Source: Gammaproteobacteria bacterium (GTDB lineage: Bacteria; Pseudomonadota; Gammaproteobacteria; Steroidobacterales; Steroidobacteraceae). From it: a stretch of 64,000 bases of DNA. The stretch is from the NCBI GenBank assembly GCA_009926865.1, contig RFOD01000006.1, positions 1 to 64,000 on the forward strand, in the 5' to 3' direction. Below, piece by piece: positions 22,124 to 32,082 of the stretch. The notes under the pieces were generated by a model. It saw only the letters and a program-made list of their open reading frames with translations. It was not told the origin of the DNA and searched no databases. Every line of letters begins with the position of its first letter. Within the stretch, counting starts at the first letter, position 1. A program made the position numbers and the translations under genes.

Positions 22124-22193
22124 ACCGGCGAGGGGCGCTGCAGCATCATCCGGATGCCAGGCTCGCCGGGGGTGGATTTCGCAACGGCGCCCG
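22124..22193 (+). promoter_or_regulatory. S-adenosylhomocysteine (SAH) riboswitch controlling ahcY
   Basis: aCCGGCGAGGGGCGCTGCAGCATCATCCGGATGCCAGGCTCGCCGG...GCAACGGCGCCCg. P1 CCGGCGAG(22125-22132)/CTCGCCGG(22162-22169); inner hairpin GCATC/GATGC; pseudoknot GGGCGC(22133-22138)/GCGCCC(22187-22192). Matches the remembered SAH riboswitch consensus and lies 33 nt before ahcY ATG. Confidence 0.9.
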
Positions 22194-22225
22194 TCAATCT
22201 CTGACACAGATTAACGGAGTACATC

Positions 22226-23659
22226 ATGAACGCTGTTGCCAAGGAAGCTATCAAAGGAACCCTCGACTCGGGGGATTATCATGTCGCCGATCTATCGCTA
22301 GCGGATTTCGGCCGTAAGGAAATCCGTATTGCCGAGACCGAAATGCCGGGCCTCATGGCGATCCGCGAGGAATACGCCCCGACCCAACCCCTGCGCGGCG
22401 CACGGATCACGGGCTCGCTGCACATGACGATCCAGACGGCGGTGCTGATTGAGACACTGCAAGCACTCGGTGCGCAGGTCCGTTGGGCATCGTGCAATAT
22501 TTTCTCGACTCAGGATCACGCGGCAGCGGCGATCGCTGCGACGGGTACGCCGGTGTTTGCCTATAAAGGTGAGTCGCTACGCGAGTATTGGGAGTTCACC
22601 CATCGGATCTTTGAATGGACCGACGGCGGCTATTCCAACATGATCCTAGATGATGGCGGCGATGCGACGCTGCTGCTGCATCTGGGCACCCAAGCTGAAA
22701 AAGATCTCTCGGTGCTCGCTCACCCAGGTAGCGAAGAGGAAGAGCACCTGTTCGCCACCATTAAAGACAAACTCAAAACTGATCCAACCTGGTACTCAAC
22801 CCGTATCCAACACATTCGCGGTGTCACCGAGGAGACCACCACGGGTGTGAAGCGTCTTTATCAGATGGCCAAGGATGGCGCACTCGCGTTCCCGGCGATC
22901 AACGTGAATGACGCGGTGACCAAGAGCAAATTCGACAACCTATACGGCTGCCGTGAATCTCTGGTCGATGCGATCAAGCGTGCCACCGACGTCATGATTG
23001 CGGGCAAGGTCGCCGTCGTCTGCGGTTATGGCGATGTGGGCAAAGGCTCGGCGCAAGCCTTGCGGGCACTCTCGGCCCAGGTTTGGGTAACGGAAGTGGA
23101 TCCTATCTGTGCGCTGCAAGCGGCCATGGAAGGGTATCGCGTCGTCACGATGGAATACGCGGCCGATAAGGCAGATATCTTTGTCACCGCGACCGGTAAC
23201 TTCCATGTGATCAACCACGATCACATGCGGAAGATGAAAGATCAGGCCATCGTCTGCAACATTGGTCACTTCGACAATGAAATCGACTGCGCCTCGCTGA
23301 AGCCCTACACCTGGGATAACATCAAGCCACAGGTCGATCAGATCATCTTCCCAGACGGCAAGCGCATCACCTTGCTCGCCGAAGGTCGCTTGGTCAATCT
23401 GGGCTGCGGCACGGGCCACCCGAGCTATGTGATGTCCTCATCGTTTGCCAACCAGACGATCGCACAGATCGAGTTGTGGGCGAATCACGAGAACTATCCG
23501 GTCGGCGTATACGTATTGCCCAAGCACTTGGACGAAAAAGTCGCTCGCCTGCAATTGAAGAAACTCGGTGCTGAACTCACCGAGCTCACCGATCAGCAAG
23601 CACGCTACATTGGCGTTGATAAGCAAGGCCCGTACAAACCTGAAGCTTATCGCTACTAA
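22226..23659 (+). CDS. ahcY: Adenosylhomocysteinase
   Basis: [50 protein letters not shown]-terminal [13 protein letters not shown]. Confidence 0.97.
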   Translation: MNAVAKEAIKGTLDSGDYHVADLSLADFGRKEIRIAETEMPGLMAIREEYAPTQPLRGARITGSLHMTIQTAVLIETLQALGAQVRWASCNIFSTQDHAAAAIAATGTPVFAYKGESLREYWEFTHRIFEWTDGGYSNMILDDGGDATLLLHLGTQAEKDLSVLAHPGSEEEEHLFATIKDKLKTDPTWYSTRIQHIRGVTEETTTGVKRLYQMAKDGALAFPAINVNDAVTKSKFDNLYGCRESLVDAIKRATDVMIAGKVAVVCGYGDVGKGSAQALRALSAQVWVTEVDPICALQAAMEGYRVVTMEYAADKADIFVTATGNFHVINHDHMRKMKDQAIVCNIGHFDNEIDCASLKPYTWDNIKPQVDQIIFPDGKRITLLAEGRLVNLGCGTGHPSYVMSSSFANQTIAQIELWANHENYPVGVYVLPKHLDEKVARLQLKKLGAELTELTDQQARYIGVDKQGPYKPEAYRY

Positions 23660-23713
23660 AACTCTCCAAGGCTGGTAGATCCGCCTAAACGGGACGATCC
23701 GCCAAGACAAGCG

Positions 23714-23755
23714 ACGGCCATGACGCTACCATCGGTGTCATGGCCGTTTCTTTTG
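23714..23755 (+). terminator. Intrinsic terminator of metK/ahcY unit, overlapping 5' end of the next CDS
   Basis: ACGGCCATGAC...GTCATGGCCGT perfect 11-bp stem followed by TTCTTTT. Confidence 0.75.
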
Positions 23756-24495
23756 TGCAACTCACGGACACCCATTTAGTTGGTGATCCGCAGGGCGCGA
23801 TGCGCGGCGTCGTGACACGCGATGCGCTGCAACGTGTTCTCGCCCATGCCGCCAGCGATATCGCCTCGAGCGATGCCATCTTGCTCACAGGCGATCTCGT
23901 ACACGACGATGCTGATGGCTATGCAGCGATCGCAGAGCTACTAGGCGGGCTTGGCAAACCGGTGCTGTGCTTACCGGGAAATCATGACGACCCCCTTTTG
24001 ATGCGCGAAACGCTTCCTTCCCCACCCTTTGACTACTGTCCCGTGCGCCGATTTGGCGCTTGGCAGGTCGTCTTACTGGACTCTGTTATCCCGGGCGAAG
24101 CGGGCGGTCGATTAAGCGCGACAGAACTTGAACGTCTGGAGGCAGCCCTTAAGACGGCGCCCGATACGCCAACACTGATCGCTTTGCATCATCATCCCAT
24201 CGCGACCGGTAGCGTGTGGCTCGAACCCATCGGCCTCGAGAATGCCGCTGAATTCTTTGACGTCATCAGCAATCAAGCGCAAGTCAAAGCCGTCGTCTGG
24301 GGGCATGTCCATCAAAGCCAACACACGATTCGCGGTCCCTTACAACTGATCGGCACACCCTCAACCTGCGTACAATTTCGTGCGCAATCGGAGGACTTTG
24401 CACTCGACACACTGCCACCGGCCTACCGAGTGCTGACGCTCTTTGATGACGGTCGACTCGAGACCCGCCTACAACATCTACCCTCTGCTCAATAG
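23740..24495 (+). CDS. cpdA: Metallophosphoesterase, CpdA-like 3',5'-cyclic-AMP phosphodiesterase
   Basis: VQLTDTHLVGDPQG, LLTGDLVHDD, LPGNHDD, LHHHP, VWGHVHQ. Start ATG 23740 lies inside the terminator; GTG 23755 is an alternative. Confidence 0.8.
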   Translation: MAVSFVQLTDTHLVGDPQGAMRGVVTRDALQRVLAHAASDIASSDAILLTGDLVHDDADGYAAIAELLGGLGKPVLCLPGNHDDPLLMRETLPSPPFDYCPVRRFGAWQVVLLDSVIPGEAGGRLSATELERLEAALKTAPDTPTLIALHHHPIATGSVWLEPIGLENAAEFFDVISNQAQVKAVVWGHVHQSQHTIRGPLQLIGTPSTCVQFRAQSEDFALDTLPPAYRVLTLFDDGRLETRLQHLPSAQ

Positions 24496-24545
24496 CAATT
24501 CGATCGCGGCTTAATGTCTTTTCACGCAAGTAAGCACACGGACTG

Positions 24546-25454
24546 ATGCGCACGTTTCTCTGGTTTCTGGGGCTGTTCGTCTTTGGCTTTGCCGTCATGG
24601 CCGTGTTCGCTTGGCCGCTATACGATGCACTCACCCCAAGCTTCGATGTGAAATTCCACCGAGTCGCCAACCGACTCGGGATGCTCGCCTTACTGATCGG
24701 CATGGTGTTGTTAGCGAGACGGCTGGGTGTTGCCGATCGCCAAAGCCTCGGCTACGGCCTCGCTCGTAAGCCATTTTTGATGACAGCCGGCTGGGGATTC
24801 ATCGCAGGGGTCTGTAGCTTACTGCCCGTCGTGGCGTTGATGGGGCTACTTGATCTTCGCGAACTGAAACCCGATCTCGCCGTCAACGCCTTATTGCTCA
24901 TCGAGCTAGCCCTAAGTGGCTTACTAAGCGGCATGGCCGTCGCCTTAATCGAAGAAACCTTTTTTCGTGGTGCCATGCACAGCGGAATCGCCCGCGAGTC
25001 AGGAAACTCCGCAGCGATTTTACTGACGGCGCTCCTCTATTCGGCTGTCCATTTCTTAGGTAGCTACCGTATTCCCGTGGAAGAACTAGGACCCGATAGT
25101 GGAGTCCGACATATCGTCGGCACCTTTGCCAACTTACTCGCGCCGAGTCGAATCATCGACGCTTTTTTAGCCTTGTTCTCAGTTGGGGTATTGCTCGGTG
25201 TGCTCAGAACCCACAGCGGAAACATCGCGACCTGTCTTGGTCTGCACGCGGGTTGGGTGTGGATCATTACGTTTTTGCGTGAGGGCACTACCCACAACAC
25301 CGATAGCCAGTGGGGATTTTTGGTATCGAGTTTTGATGGGGTCGTCGGCTGGTTAGTACTCGCCTGGACGATAATTTTGACGCTGGCGATACGGGCGTGG
25401 CTGCGCCGTGGCGGTCAACTCACGCCTCAGTCGCATCCTCAGACCGACGAATAA
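24546..25454 (+). CDS. CPBP family intramembrane metalloprotease
   Basis: Multiple TM segments; EETFFRGAMHSG motif and later conserved His positions. Confidence 0.85.
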   Translation: MRTFLWFLGLFVFGFAVMAVFAWPLYDALTPSFDVKFHRVANRLGMLALLIGMVLLARRLGVADRQSLGYGLARKPFLMTAGWGFIAGVCSLLPVVALMGLLDLRELKPDLAVNALLLIELALSGLLSGMAVALIEETFFRGAMHSGIARESGNSAAILLTALLYSAVHFLGSYRIPVEELGPDSGVRHIVGTFANLLAPSRIIDAFLALFSVGVLLGVLRTHSGNIATCLGLHAGWVWIITFLREGTTHNTDSQWGFLVSSFDGVVGWLVLAWTIILTLAIRAWLRRGGQLTPQSHPQTDE

Positions 25455-26043
25455 GCGGCGAGATCAACTCCAGTCGCTGCAAAGGATCATCCAGCTCAAG
25501 ACAATACTGTTTGTCGTCGAGACTGATCGGCAAGATCTCCGTCAATCTCGCACTCACCCATTCCGCATCCTCAAAACGGGGCTCGAGCGTCGAGTAAATT
25601 TCACCGAGCTCTGGGAGTACCTTGCGTAATAGGTCCGCCAGATGTCGATAAGTTTCCGGTACAGTCAAACAATCTGGGGTCGATCGCGGAAGACCCGGTG
25701 AGACATCGAGCCATTCCACCTCAGCCATGTTGAGACCATCGTCTTCAACCCAAGCGCGCTGCACCCGAAAGCGTCGCTCTCCATGACAGCTGATCCCAAG
25801 TAGCCCATCCGGCAAAAGATTAAAGTCCACGATCCGCGCGCTGGTGCCCACCTGACAGAAGCTGACGGGCGCGCCCGCCTCGCGCCCCTCGCGTAATAAC
25901 ACCACACCAAAGCCGCTCTGCTCACGCATGCAACGCTTGACCATATCGGTATAGCGCGTCTCAAAGATACGTAAGGGCAGCGGACCGCGCGGGAAAAGGA
26001 CTGTATTCAGCGGGAAAAGCGGAATCTCCGTCGAATCGCTCAC
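25420..26043 (-). CDS. LON peptidase substrate-binding domain protein
   Basis: IPLFPLNTVLFPRGPLPLRIFETRYTDMVKRCM. Confidence 0.92.
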   Translation of the reverse strand: MSDSTEIPLFPLNTVLFPRGPLPLRIFETRYTDMVKRCMREQSGFGVVLLREGREAGAPVSFCQVGTSARIVDFNLLPDGLLGISCHGERRFRVQRAWVEDDGLNMAEVEWLDVSPGLPRSTPDCLTVPETYRHLADLLRKVLPELGEIYSTLEPRFEDAEWVSARLTEILPISLDDKQYCLELDDPLQRLELISPLIRRSEDATEA

Positions 26044-26052
26044 GGCTCCCCC

Positions 26053-26682
26053 TTAGGAGGCACTCATCACGCTGCGTCCCCAGCGCGCCATGAGTGCGTG
26101 ATCAATATCGAGCTGATCCAAGATACGCGCCACAATGAAATCCACTAGCTCGTCGACCTGGGTGGGCCGAGTGTAAAAGCCGGGATTCGCGGGCAGTATC
26201 GTCACCCCGAGCTGCGATAATTTGAGCATGTTCTCCAGATGAATCGCGGAAAAAGGCGTTTCGCGCGGCACGATAATGAGATTCCCGCGCTCTTTGATCA
26301 CCACATCGGCCGCGCGCTCAAGTAGATTCTCACTCGCCCCGTGAGCGATCGCCGAGACGGTTGCCATACTGGCGGGGCAAACCACCATTTTCCGGGGTGC
26401 CCCGGAGCCACTTGCCACGGGGGACGTCCACTCTTCGTCACCGAAAACCCGCAATTGATCCTCACGCGCGCCAAATAATTCACGCAGATAACGCGTCTGA
26501 TCCAATGGACGACCCGGTAGCTTGCAATCGGTCTCCGAGCCGACGACGACCTGCGCGGCTTTCGTGAACATCAAAAAAACGTTGTAGTCGGCTCGGACGA
26601 GGCACTCAATCAGCCGCAGGCCATACTGCGTGCCCGAGGCGCCGGTAAGCCCGACGGTAACCGTGTTATCCCTGTGCGCCAT
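26053..26682 (-). CDS. ubiX: Flavin prenyltransferase UbiX
   Basis: VTVGLTGASGTQYGLRLIECL; VVCPASMATVSAIAHGASENLLERAADVVIKERGNLIIVPRETPFS. Confidence 0.95.
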   Translation of the reverse strand: MAHRDNTVTVGLTGASGTQYGLRLIECLVRADYNVFLMFTKAAQVVVGSETDCKLPGRPLDQTRYLRELFGAREDQLRVFGDEEWTSPVASGSGAPRKMVVCPASMATVSAIAHGASENLLERAADVVIKERGNLIIVPRETPFSAIHLENMLKLSQLGVTILPANPGFYTRPTQVDELVDFIVARILDQLDIDHALMARWGRSVMSAS

Positions 26683-28095
26683 TCAAGCCTCTCCCGTTTT
26701 TGCCCGCTCAGCCAACGCGGCCAGTACTCTCTCGTGCAGACCCCCAAAAGATCCGTTCGACATCATCAGCGCATGATCTCCAGGCCGCAAGTCAGCAGCG
26801 AGCTCAGTGACGAGCGCGTCCAAATCCGAGACGACTTTTGCGGGTACGGCAGAGTCCGAAAAAGCGGCCTGCACGTCCCAACCCAGATCGGCGGGTGCGT
26901 ACACCCAGATCGTATCGGCCTTTTGTAAAGAGGCAGCGAGCTCGGCCTGATGCACCCCAAGGCGCATGGTGTTTGAACGCGGCTCAAGGATCGCGACGAT
27001 ACGCTCTCGCCCCACTTTGCGTCGCAAGCCATCCACCGTCGTTGTAATCGCTGTGGGGTGATGCGCAAAGTCGTCATATACCCGAACTCCAGCGACTTCC
27101 CCGCGTAATTCCAAGCGCCGTTTGATGCCTTCAAAGACGCAGAGCGCGCTACAGGCGATTTCCACCGGCACCCCTGCATGACGCGCAGCCGCAATAGCGG
27201 CTAAGGCATTTTCAACGTTATGCACGCCGAGCAAATCCCACGTCACATGCCCCAACGTCGCACCGGACAGCAACACCTCAAAGCGGCTGCCATCGCCGCC
27301 CGCACCGCCGAGAGCGGACCCCGCAAGACGAGCGCTCCACACCCCCTCGTCAGCGTTATCGGGTGTCAAAGAAAACGACTCGGTCGGCGTCCAGCAACCC
27401 ATCGCTAAGGCATTACGAACACCCCCATCCCGATTATGATGAATAATGAGCCCTGAGCCCGGCACGGTGCGCACGAGATGATGGAACTGACGCTCGATCG
27501 CGGCGACATCGCTATAGATATCCGCATGATCAAATTCGAGATTATTCAAAATCAAAGTGCGCGGCCGATAGTGAACAAACTTGGCGCGCTTATCAAAGAA
27601 AGCTGTATCGTACTCGTCAGCCTCAATTACAAAGAAAGGTGCCCGACCTAAACGCGCACTGAGACCAAAATTATGCGGCATACCCCCAATCAAAAAGCCA
27701 GGCTCAAGTCCCGCAAATTCTAGGATCCAAGCCAACATACTACTGGTCGTCGTTTTACCGTGAGTACCCGCCACCGCAAGCACCCAGCGATCTCGCAAGA
27801 CGTGTGTGGCCAACCACTCCGGCCCCGATACATAGGGGATATGACTCTCGAGCAGCGCTTCCACCACCGGTTGGCCACGACTCATGACGTTACCCACCAC
27901 CACCACATCGGGGGCAGGATCGAGTTGCGCAGCATCAAACCCCGTGTGGATGTCGATCCCTGCAGCGGCGAGCTGGGTGCTCATCGGCGGATAGACGTTG
28001 CGATCGGAGCCACTGACTTGATGACCCGCCTCACGTGCAATCATCGCCACCCCTGCCATGAACGTGCCGCAAATTCCCAAAATATGCACGTGCAT
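26683..28095 (-). CDS. mpl: UDP-N-acetylmuramate:L-alanyl-gamma-D-glutamyl-meso-diaminopimelate ligase
   Basis: MHVHILGICGTFMAGVAMIAREAGHQVSGSD; VAGTHGKTTTSSMLAWILE; VYDDFAHHPTAI. Confidence 0.95.
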   Translation of the reverse strand: MHVHILGICGTFMAGVAMIAREAGHQVSGSDRNVYPPMSTQLAAAGIDIHTGFDAAQLDPAPDVVVVGNVMSRGQPVVEALLESHIPYVSGPEWLATHVLRDRWVLAVAGTHGKTTTSSMLAWILEFAGLEPGFLIGGMPHNFGLSARLGRAPFFVIEADEYDTAFFDKRAKFVHYRPRTLILNNLEFDHADIYSDVAAIERQFHHLVRTVPGSGLIIHHNRDGGVRNALAMGCWTPTESFSLTPDNADEGVWSARLAGSALGGAGGDGSRFEVLLSGATLGHVTWDLLGVHNVENALAAIAAARHAGVPVEIACSALCVFEGIKRRLELRGEVAGVRVYDDFAHHPTAITTTVDGLRRKVGRERIVAILEPRSNTMRLGVHQAELAASLQKADTIWVYAPADLGWDVQAAFSDSAVPAKVVSDLDALVTELAADLRPGDHALMMSNGSFGGLHERVLAALAERAKTGEA

Positions 28096-28110
28096 GCGCG
28101 TCGCCTCGTC

Positions 28111-28647
28111 TTAGGCCGGTGGCAGGCCGATGCCGGTCGCCAAGACCACCGAAAACACCAACATCTCACCGGCTAAAAACAGCAAAACACATTGGAACAT
28201 AGGTCGTTCAATCGCTTCACGCAAAATCCGCGCGTTGAGGTAAATCAAATATACGCTCAAGGCGAATGCGAGCAGCGACCACACCGAAAGCGTCAACATA
28301 CCCTCATCATCGGGTCGCACGGCCGAGACGAGCGGAATGCTAATGGGAGTCAGAAGCGCCGCAATTCCAAAAATCGCGGTCGCCGTCTGCAAAAAGCGGG
28401 CGCCGCGATTAAAAAGTCGCAGCAAGAGATACAGCCACCCCAGCGTGACGGCACCTGACACCACCGCCTGCGGGAAAATGCTGGGATCATCGGGGATAAA
28501 GGCCTGACCCAGCCCCCCCTGCAGCGCGATCAGCGCGATCACACACGCGGCCAAGAGTGAGGAGGAAGACGGGAGGTCTTGGGGCCCGCGCTGCAGCCGC
28601 AAGATGCCAAGCAGAGTCTGGATTGTCTGGTACATCATGAATTTCAT
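28111..28647 (-). CDS. Hypothetical multi-pass membrane protein (Yip1-like topology)
   Basis: 178 aa, about five hydrophobic segments; divergent from rnd; family uncertain. Confidence 0.6.
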   Translation of the reverse strand: MKFMMYQTIQTLLGILRLQRGPQDLPSSSSLLAACVIALIALQGGLGQAFIPDDPSIFPQAVVSGAVTLGWLYLLLRLFNRGARFLQTATAIFGIAALLTPISIPLVSAVRPDDEGMLTLSVWSLLAFALSVYLIYLNARILREAIERPMFQCVLLFLAGEMLVFSVVLATGIGLPPA

Positions 28648-28681
28648 TCCTTCGGACCCGGAATTCTTGCATAGTCACCGG

Positions 28682-29767
28682 ATGACGTCGTCCTCCACGC
28701 TGATCGACACGCCGGCCGCGCTGGAGGATCTGGTGGGGCGGCTCGTGGCTGAGACCGCCTTCGGGATGGATACCGAATTTTTGCGCGAACGCACGTATCG
28801 CGCCGAACTATGTCTATTACAAGTGACGGTCGGGGCAGAGCCTCGGTGTATCGATCCACTCGCCCTACCTGCCTTAACGCCGCTCCAAACGCTGATGGCA
28901 GGCACCGAACCGCAGAAAATCCTGCATTCGGGTCGGCAGGATCTGGAGGTTCTGTGGCCGCTTACGGGCCCGATTGCTGGCGTGTTTGATACTCAGATCG
29001 CAGCCGCACTCGCCGGCTTTCCCGCTCAGATCGGCTATGCCGAACTGGTCAAGCGTGTCCTCGGCGTCGAATTAGCCAAGGGTCAAACGCGTACCGACTG
29101 GTCACGCCGACCCCTTACCGAGGCGCAACTGGACTACGCATTGGACGACGTTCGCTATTTACGGCCACTTTGCGATCATCTTCAGGAACAGCTGGATCGA
29201 CTGGGGCGACTCCACTGGCTGGAAGAAGATCTGATCCGCTTGGTCGAACCTGCGGGTTTACAACCGGACCCCAGCCGCGCCTGGCAACGCTTCAAGGGCG
29301 TCTCGCAACTCGATGAGGGGCGACAACGCCTCATTAAGGCGTTGGCTGAGTGGCGCGAGCGTCGAGCGATTCAAAAAAATCGGCCCCGCGGTTGGATATT
29401 AGATGATGCTTTCATCAAAGAGATTACCGAAAAAGTTCCTCGCGACAGCGCAGCGCTCGCTGCAATTCAAGGTCTACCCGAAGGGGTCGTTAAACATAGC
29501 GGCGAGGAACTCTGCTCGCTCGTCGCACAGGCTGAAATTGATCACCCTGCGCCACCGTTGCCCAAGCGAGTAAGGCCTGACCCCGCCATCGTGCAACAGG
29601 TTAAATATTTGAGCGAAAAACTAAAGCAACGCGCGGCGGAGCTTGAGCTGGTGAGTGAAATTCTCGCAACGCGCAAAGAACTCGACGCGCTCGCAGCCGG
29701 TCGGCCGATTGATCAAGTGCTCAGCGGTTGGCGCCTCGAGGTGCTCGCAGACGTACTCACTGACTGA
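28682..29767 (+). CDS. rnd: Ribonuclease D
   Basis: FGMDTEFLRERTYRAELCLLQV, GFPAQIGYAELVKRVLGVELAKGQTRTDWSRRPLTEAQLDYALDDVRYL; HRDC region. Likely start 28682. Confidence 0.95.
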   Translation: MTSSSTLIDTPAALEDLVGRLVAETAFGMDTEFLRERTYRAELCLLQVTVGAEPRCIDPLALPALTPLQTLMAGTEPQKILHSGRQDLEVLWPLTGPIAGVFDTQIAAALAGFPAQIGYAELVKRVLGVELAKGQTRTDWSRRPLTEAQLDYALDDVRYLRPLCDHLQEQLDRLGRLHWLEEDLIRLVEPAGLQPDPSRAWQRFKGVSQLDEGRQRLIKALAEWRERRAIQKNRPRGWILDDAFIKEITEKVPRDSAALAAIQGLPEGVVKHSGEELCSLVAQAEIDHPAPPLPKRVRPDPAIVQQVKYLSEKLKQRAAELELVSEILATRKELDALAAGRPIDQVLSGWRLEVLADVLTD

Positions 29768-29771
29768 GGCT

Positions 29772-30425
29772 CTACGAGACGCTTAAGGCCTGCTCAACGC
29801 GTGCGGTGACCTGCTCGAGCGGGGCATCGGCCTCAATGCTGCGCAACAAATCCTGTGCCGTGTAAAAGTCAATCAATGGCGCCGTTTGCGCTTCGTAGAC
29901 CTCAATCCGCTTGGCGACGGTCGCTTCGTTGTCATCCGGCCGTTGCAACAACACGGGCGCGGAGCAGCGCCCACCACAAGGTGGCGGTGTGGGCGGCGGC
30001 GCCGTATGAATATTGAAAATACGTCCGCATGCCTGACAGCTACGACGACCCGAGATACGCTTGACCAGCAAATCTTTGTCGACGTTGAATAAGATCACTG
30101 CATCGAGCGGCTGACCGATCGTTTGCAGCATGTTGTCCAAGCCCTCGGCTTGAGCAATCGTGCGCGGAAAGCCATCCAAGATAAAACCCGTCGCCGCATC
30201 GGGCTCCGCCAAGCGCGCTCGCACCATGCCGAGGATGGTCTCATCATCAACCAGTTGCCCGGCATCCATGACGGCTTTCGCTCGTGCCCCGAGCTCGGTC
30301 CCTTCGCGCACATGGGCACGTAGTAGATCTCCCGTCGAGATCTGGGGAATACCATGCAGCTCTACGAGCCGTTGTGATTGGGTGCCCTTGCCCGAACCGG
30401 GCGCACCGAGGAAAACGATTCTCAT
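29772..30425 (-). CDS. adk: Adenylate kinase
   Basis: MRIVFLGAPGSGKGTQSQRLVE, GFILDGFPRTIAQAE, LID domain with CQAC...CGGRC. Confidence 0.97.
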   Translation of the reverse strand: MRIVFLGAPGSGKGTQSQRLVELHGIPQISTGDLLRAHVREGTELGARAKAVMDAGQLVDDETILGMVRARLAEPDAATGFILDGFPRTIAQAEGLDNMLQTIGQPLDAVILFNVDKDLLVKRISGRRSCQACGRIFNIHTAPPPTPPPCGGRCSAPVLLQRPDDNEATVAKRIEVYEAQTAPLIDFYTAQDLLRSIEADAPLEQVTARVEQALSVS

Positions 30426-30595
30426 GAATAGCTTACTGGGGGTTAGGACCCGTTGCCGCCTGTCTGGTGCCGTATTGTGTGCGCCACGTTACCGTTCCGG
30501 TTTCGGGAGGTCAAACCGTCCGGTATCCTTCGGTAAATGGCCTGCTGCATTTCCGCTTATCCAACTTGACCCGTCCCCGCTGACAGAACTGAATC

Positions 30596-31963
30596 ATGAC
30601 TGCAAAAACGACATCGAAGGCCCGTAAAAAGACCGCAAAGTCCGCCCGCTTAACCGTCGACTCCAGTGCCGGCTCCAGCGCCCGTCGCGGGGTCAAATTG
30701 ACCGCTGCGCCGCGTAACGCCTTCTACGCCCAATCGGGCGGGGTGACCGCGGTGATCAATGCCTCAGCAGCGGGAGTCATCGAAACGGCAGCTCGTTATC
30801 CGCGGGCCATCGGCAAAGTCTATGCCGGGCGTCACGGGATCGTCGGCGCGCTGCACGAAGACCTGATCGATGTCTTCAAGGAAAGCAAAGCAACGATTGC
30901 CGGTCTACGCCACACACCGTCGGGGGCTTTCGGTTCAGCGCGTTTCAAGTTGAAAGGCCTCGAGCAAAATCGCGCCGAATACGAGCGACTCATCGAAGTG
31001 TTTGAAGCGCACAACATCGGTTATTTCTTTTATAACGGTGGCAACGACTCGATGGATACGGCGCACAAAGTCGCGCAGATGGGCGAGTCACTGGGCTACC
31101 CGATCACCTGTATTGGCGTCCCGAAAACCGTCGATAATGATTTGCCCTATACGGACTGTTGCCCAGGCTTTGGCTCGGTCGCCAAATATGTCGCCGTGTC
31201 GACGCTTGAGGCCTCGCTCGATGTCGCCTCCATGGCTAAGACGTCGACCAAAGTATTTGTGCTGGAAGTGATGGGTCGGCATGCCGGCTGGATCGCTGCC
31301 GCAGCAGGACTAGCAGGCCGCGGGCGCGATGAGCCACCGCATGTGATTCTCTTTCCAGAAATCGCCTTTGATCGCCAAGCGTTTCTCGAGCGCGTCAAGC
31401 AAAGCGTGGATCGCTGTGGCTACTGCGTGGTCGTGGTCTCAGAAGGCACCCATGACGCTCAAGGACAATTTTTAGCTGATGCCGGTACGCGCGATGCCTT
31501 TGGACATACTCAGTTAGGCGGGGTCGCTCCCGTGGTGGCGAATATGGTTCGCGAAGCCCATGGCTATAAGTTTCATTGGGCGGTCGCCGACTATCTCCAA
31601 CGGGCTGCCCGTCATGTGGCCTCGAAGGTAGATGTGGATCAGGCCTACGCCATGGGCAAAGCTGCGGTGGAGTTGGCGATCGGCGGCCATAATGCCGTCA
31701 TGCCCACGGTGGTGCGCAAATCAGATAAACCTTATCGGTGGACGGTGGGACAGGTGCCGCTCGCCAAAGTCGCCAATGTCGAGAAGAAAGTGCCGCGCGA
31801 TTTCATTACGGCCGATGGGTTCGGGATCACCGAAAAATGCCGTCGCTATTTGGCGCCCCTAATCGTTGGCGAGGATCCCCCACCCTACAAAAATGGCCTC
31901 CCCGTCTATGTGCGGGTCAAAGGCGTACCCGTCAAGAAGAAGTTGGGACCCTTTAAGGTCTGA
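30596..31963 (+). CDS. pfp: Pyrophosphate-dependent 6-phosphofructokinase
   Basis: FYNGGNDSMDTAHKV and GVPKTVDNDLPYTDCCPGFGS (PPi-type GGND and PKTVDND signatures); basic Lys/Ala/Ser-rich N-terminal tail. Confidence 0.92.
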   Translation: MTAKTTSKARKKTAKSARLTVDSSAGSSARRGVKLTAAPRNAFYAQSGGVTAVINASAAGVIETAARYPRAIGKVYAGRHGIVGALHEDLIDVFKESKATIAGLRHTPSGAFGSARFKLKGLEQNRAEYERLIEVFEAHNIGYFFYNGGNDSMDTAHKVAQMGESLGYPITCIGVPKTVDNDLPYTDCCPGFGSVAKYVAVSTLEASLDVASMAKTSTKVFVLEVMGRHAGWIAAAAGLAGRGRDEPPHVILFPEIAFDRQAFLERVKQSVDRCGYCVVVVSEGTHDAQGQFLADAGTRDAFGHTQLGGVAPVVANMVREAHGYKFHWAVADYLQRAARHVASKVDVDQAYAMGKAAVELAIGGHNAVMPTVVRKSDKPYRWTVGQVPLAKVANVEKKVPRDFITADGFGITEKCRRYLAPLIVGEDPPPYKNGLPVYVRVKGVPVKKKLGPFKV

Positions 31964-31969
31964 GCTTGC

Positions 31970-31999
31970 CCACAGAGCCTCCGTGAGGCCTGTGGTATA
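31970..31999 (+). terminator. Hairpin downstream of pfp, possible terminator/attenuator ahead of hppA
   Basis: CCACAG-a-GCCTC-CGT-GAGGC-CTGTGG (11 paired bp, one bulge) followed by TATATTT; weak T tract. Confidence 0.5.
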
Positions 32000-32082
32000 T
32001 TTCCGCGGCGTTTCAGGCGAACCGATAGGTCCGTTTGGGCGGCAGACACGCGCCCAAGGCGCTTACATTTTTCAGGGGGACA

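Noticed and set aside
21428-22207. 259-aa minus ORF antisense to metK
   Set aside because: metK and the SAH riboswitch explain the plus strand; no recognisable domain in the antisense product.
22940-23419. 159-aa minus ORF antisense to ahcY
   Set aside because: Shadow ORF of a conserved gene.
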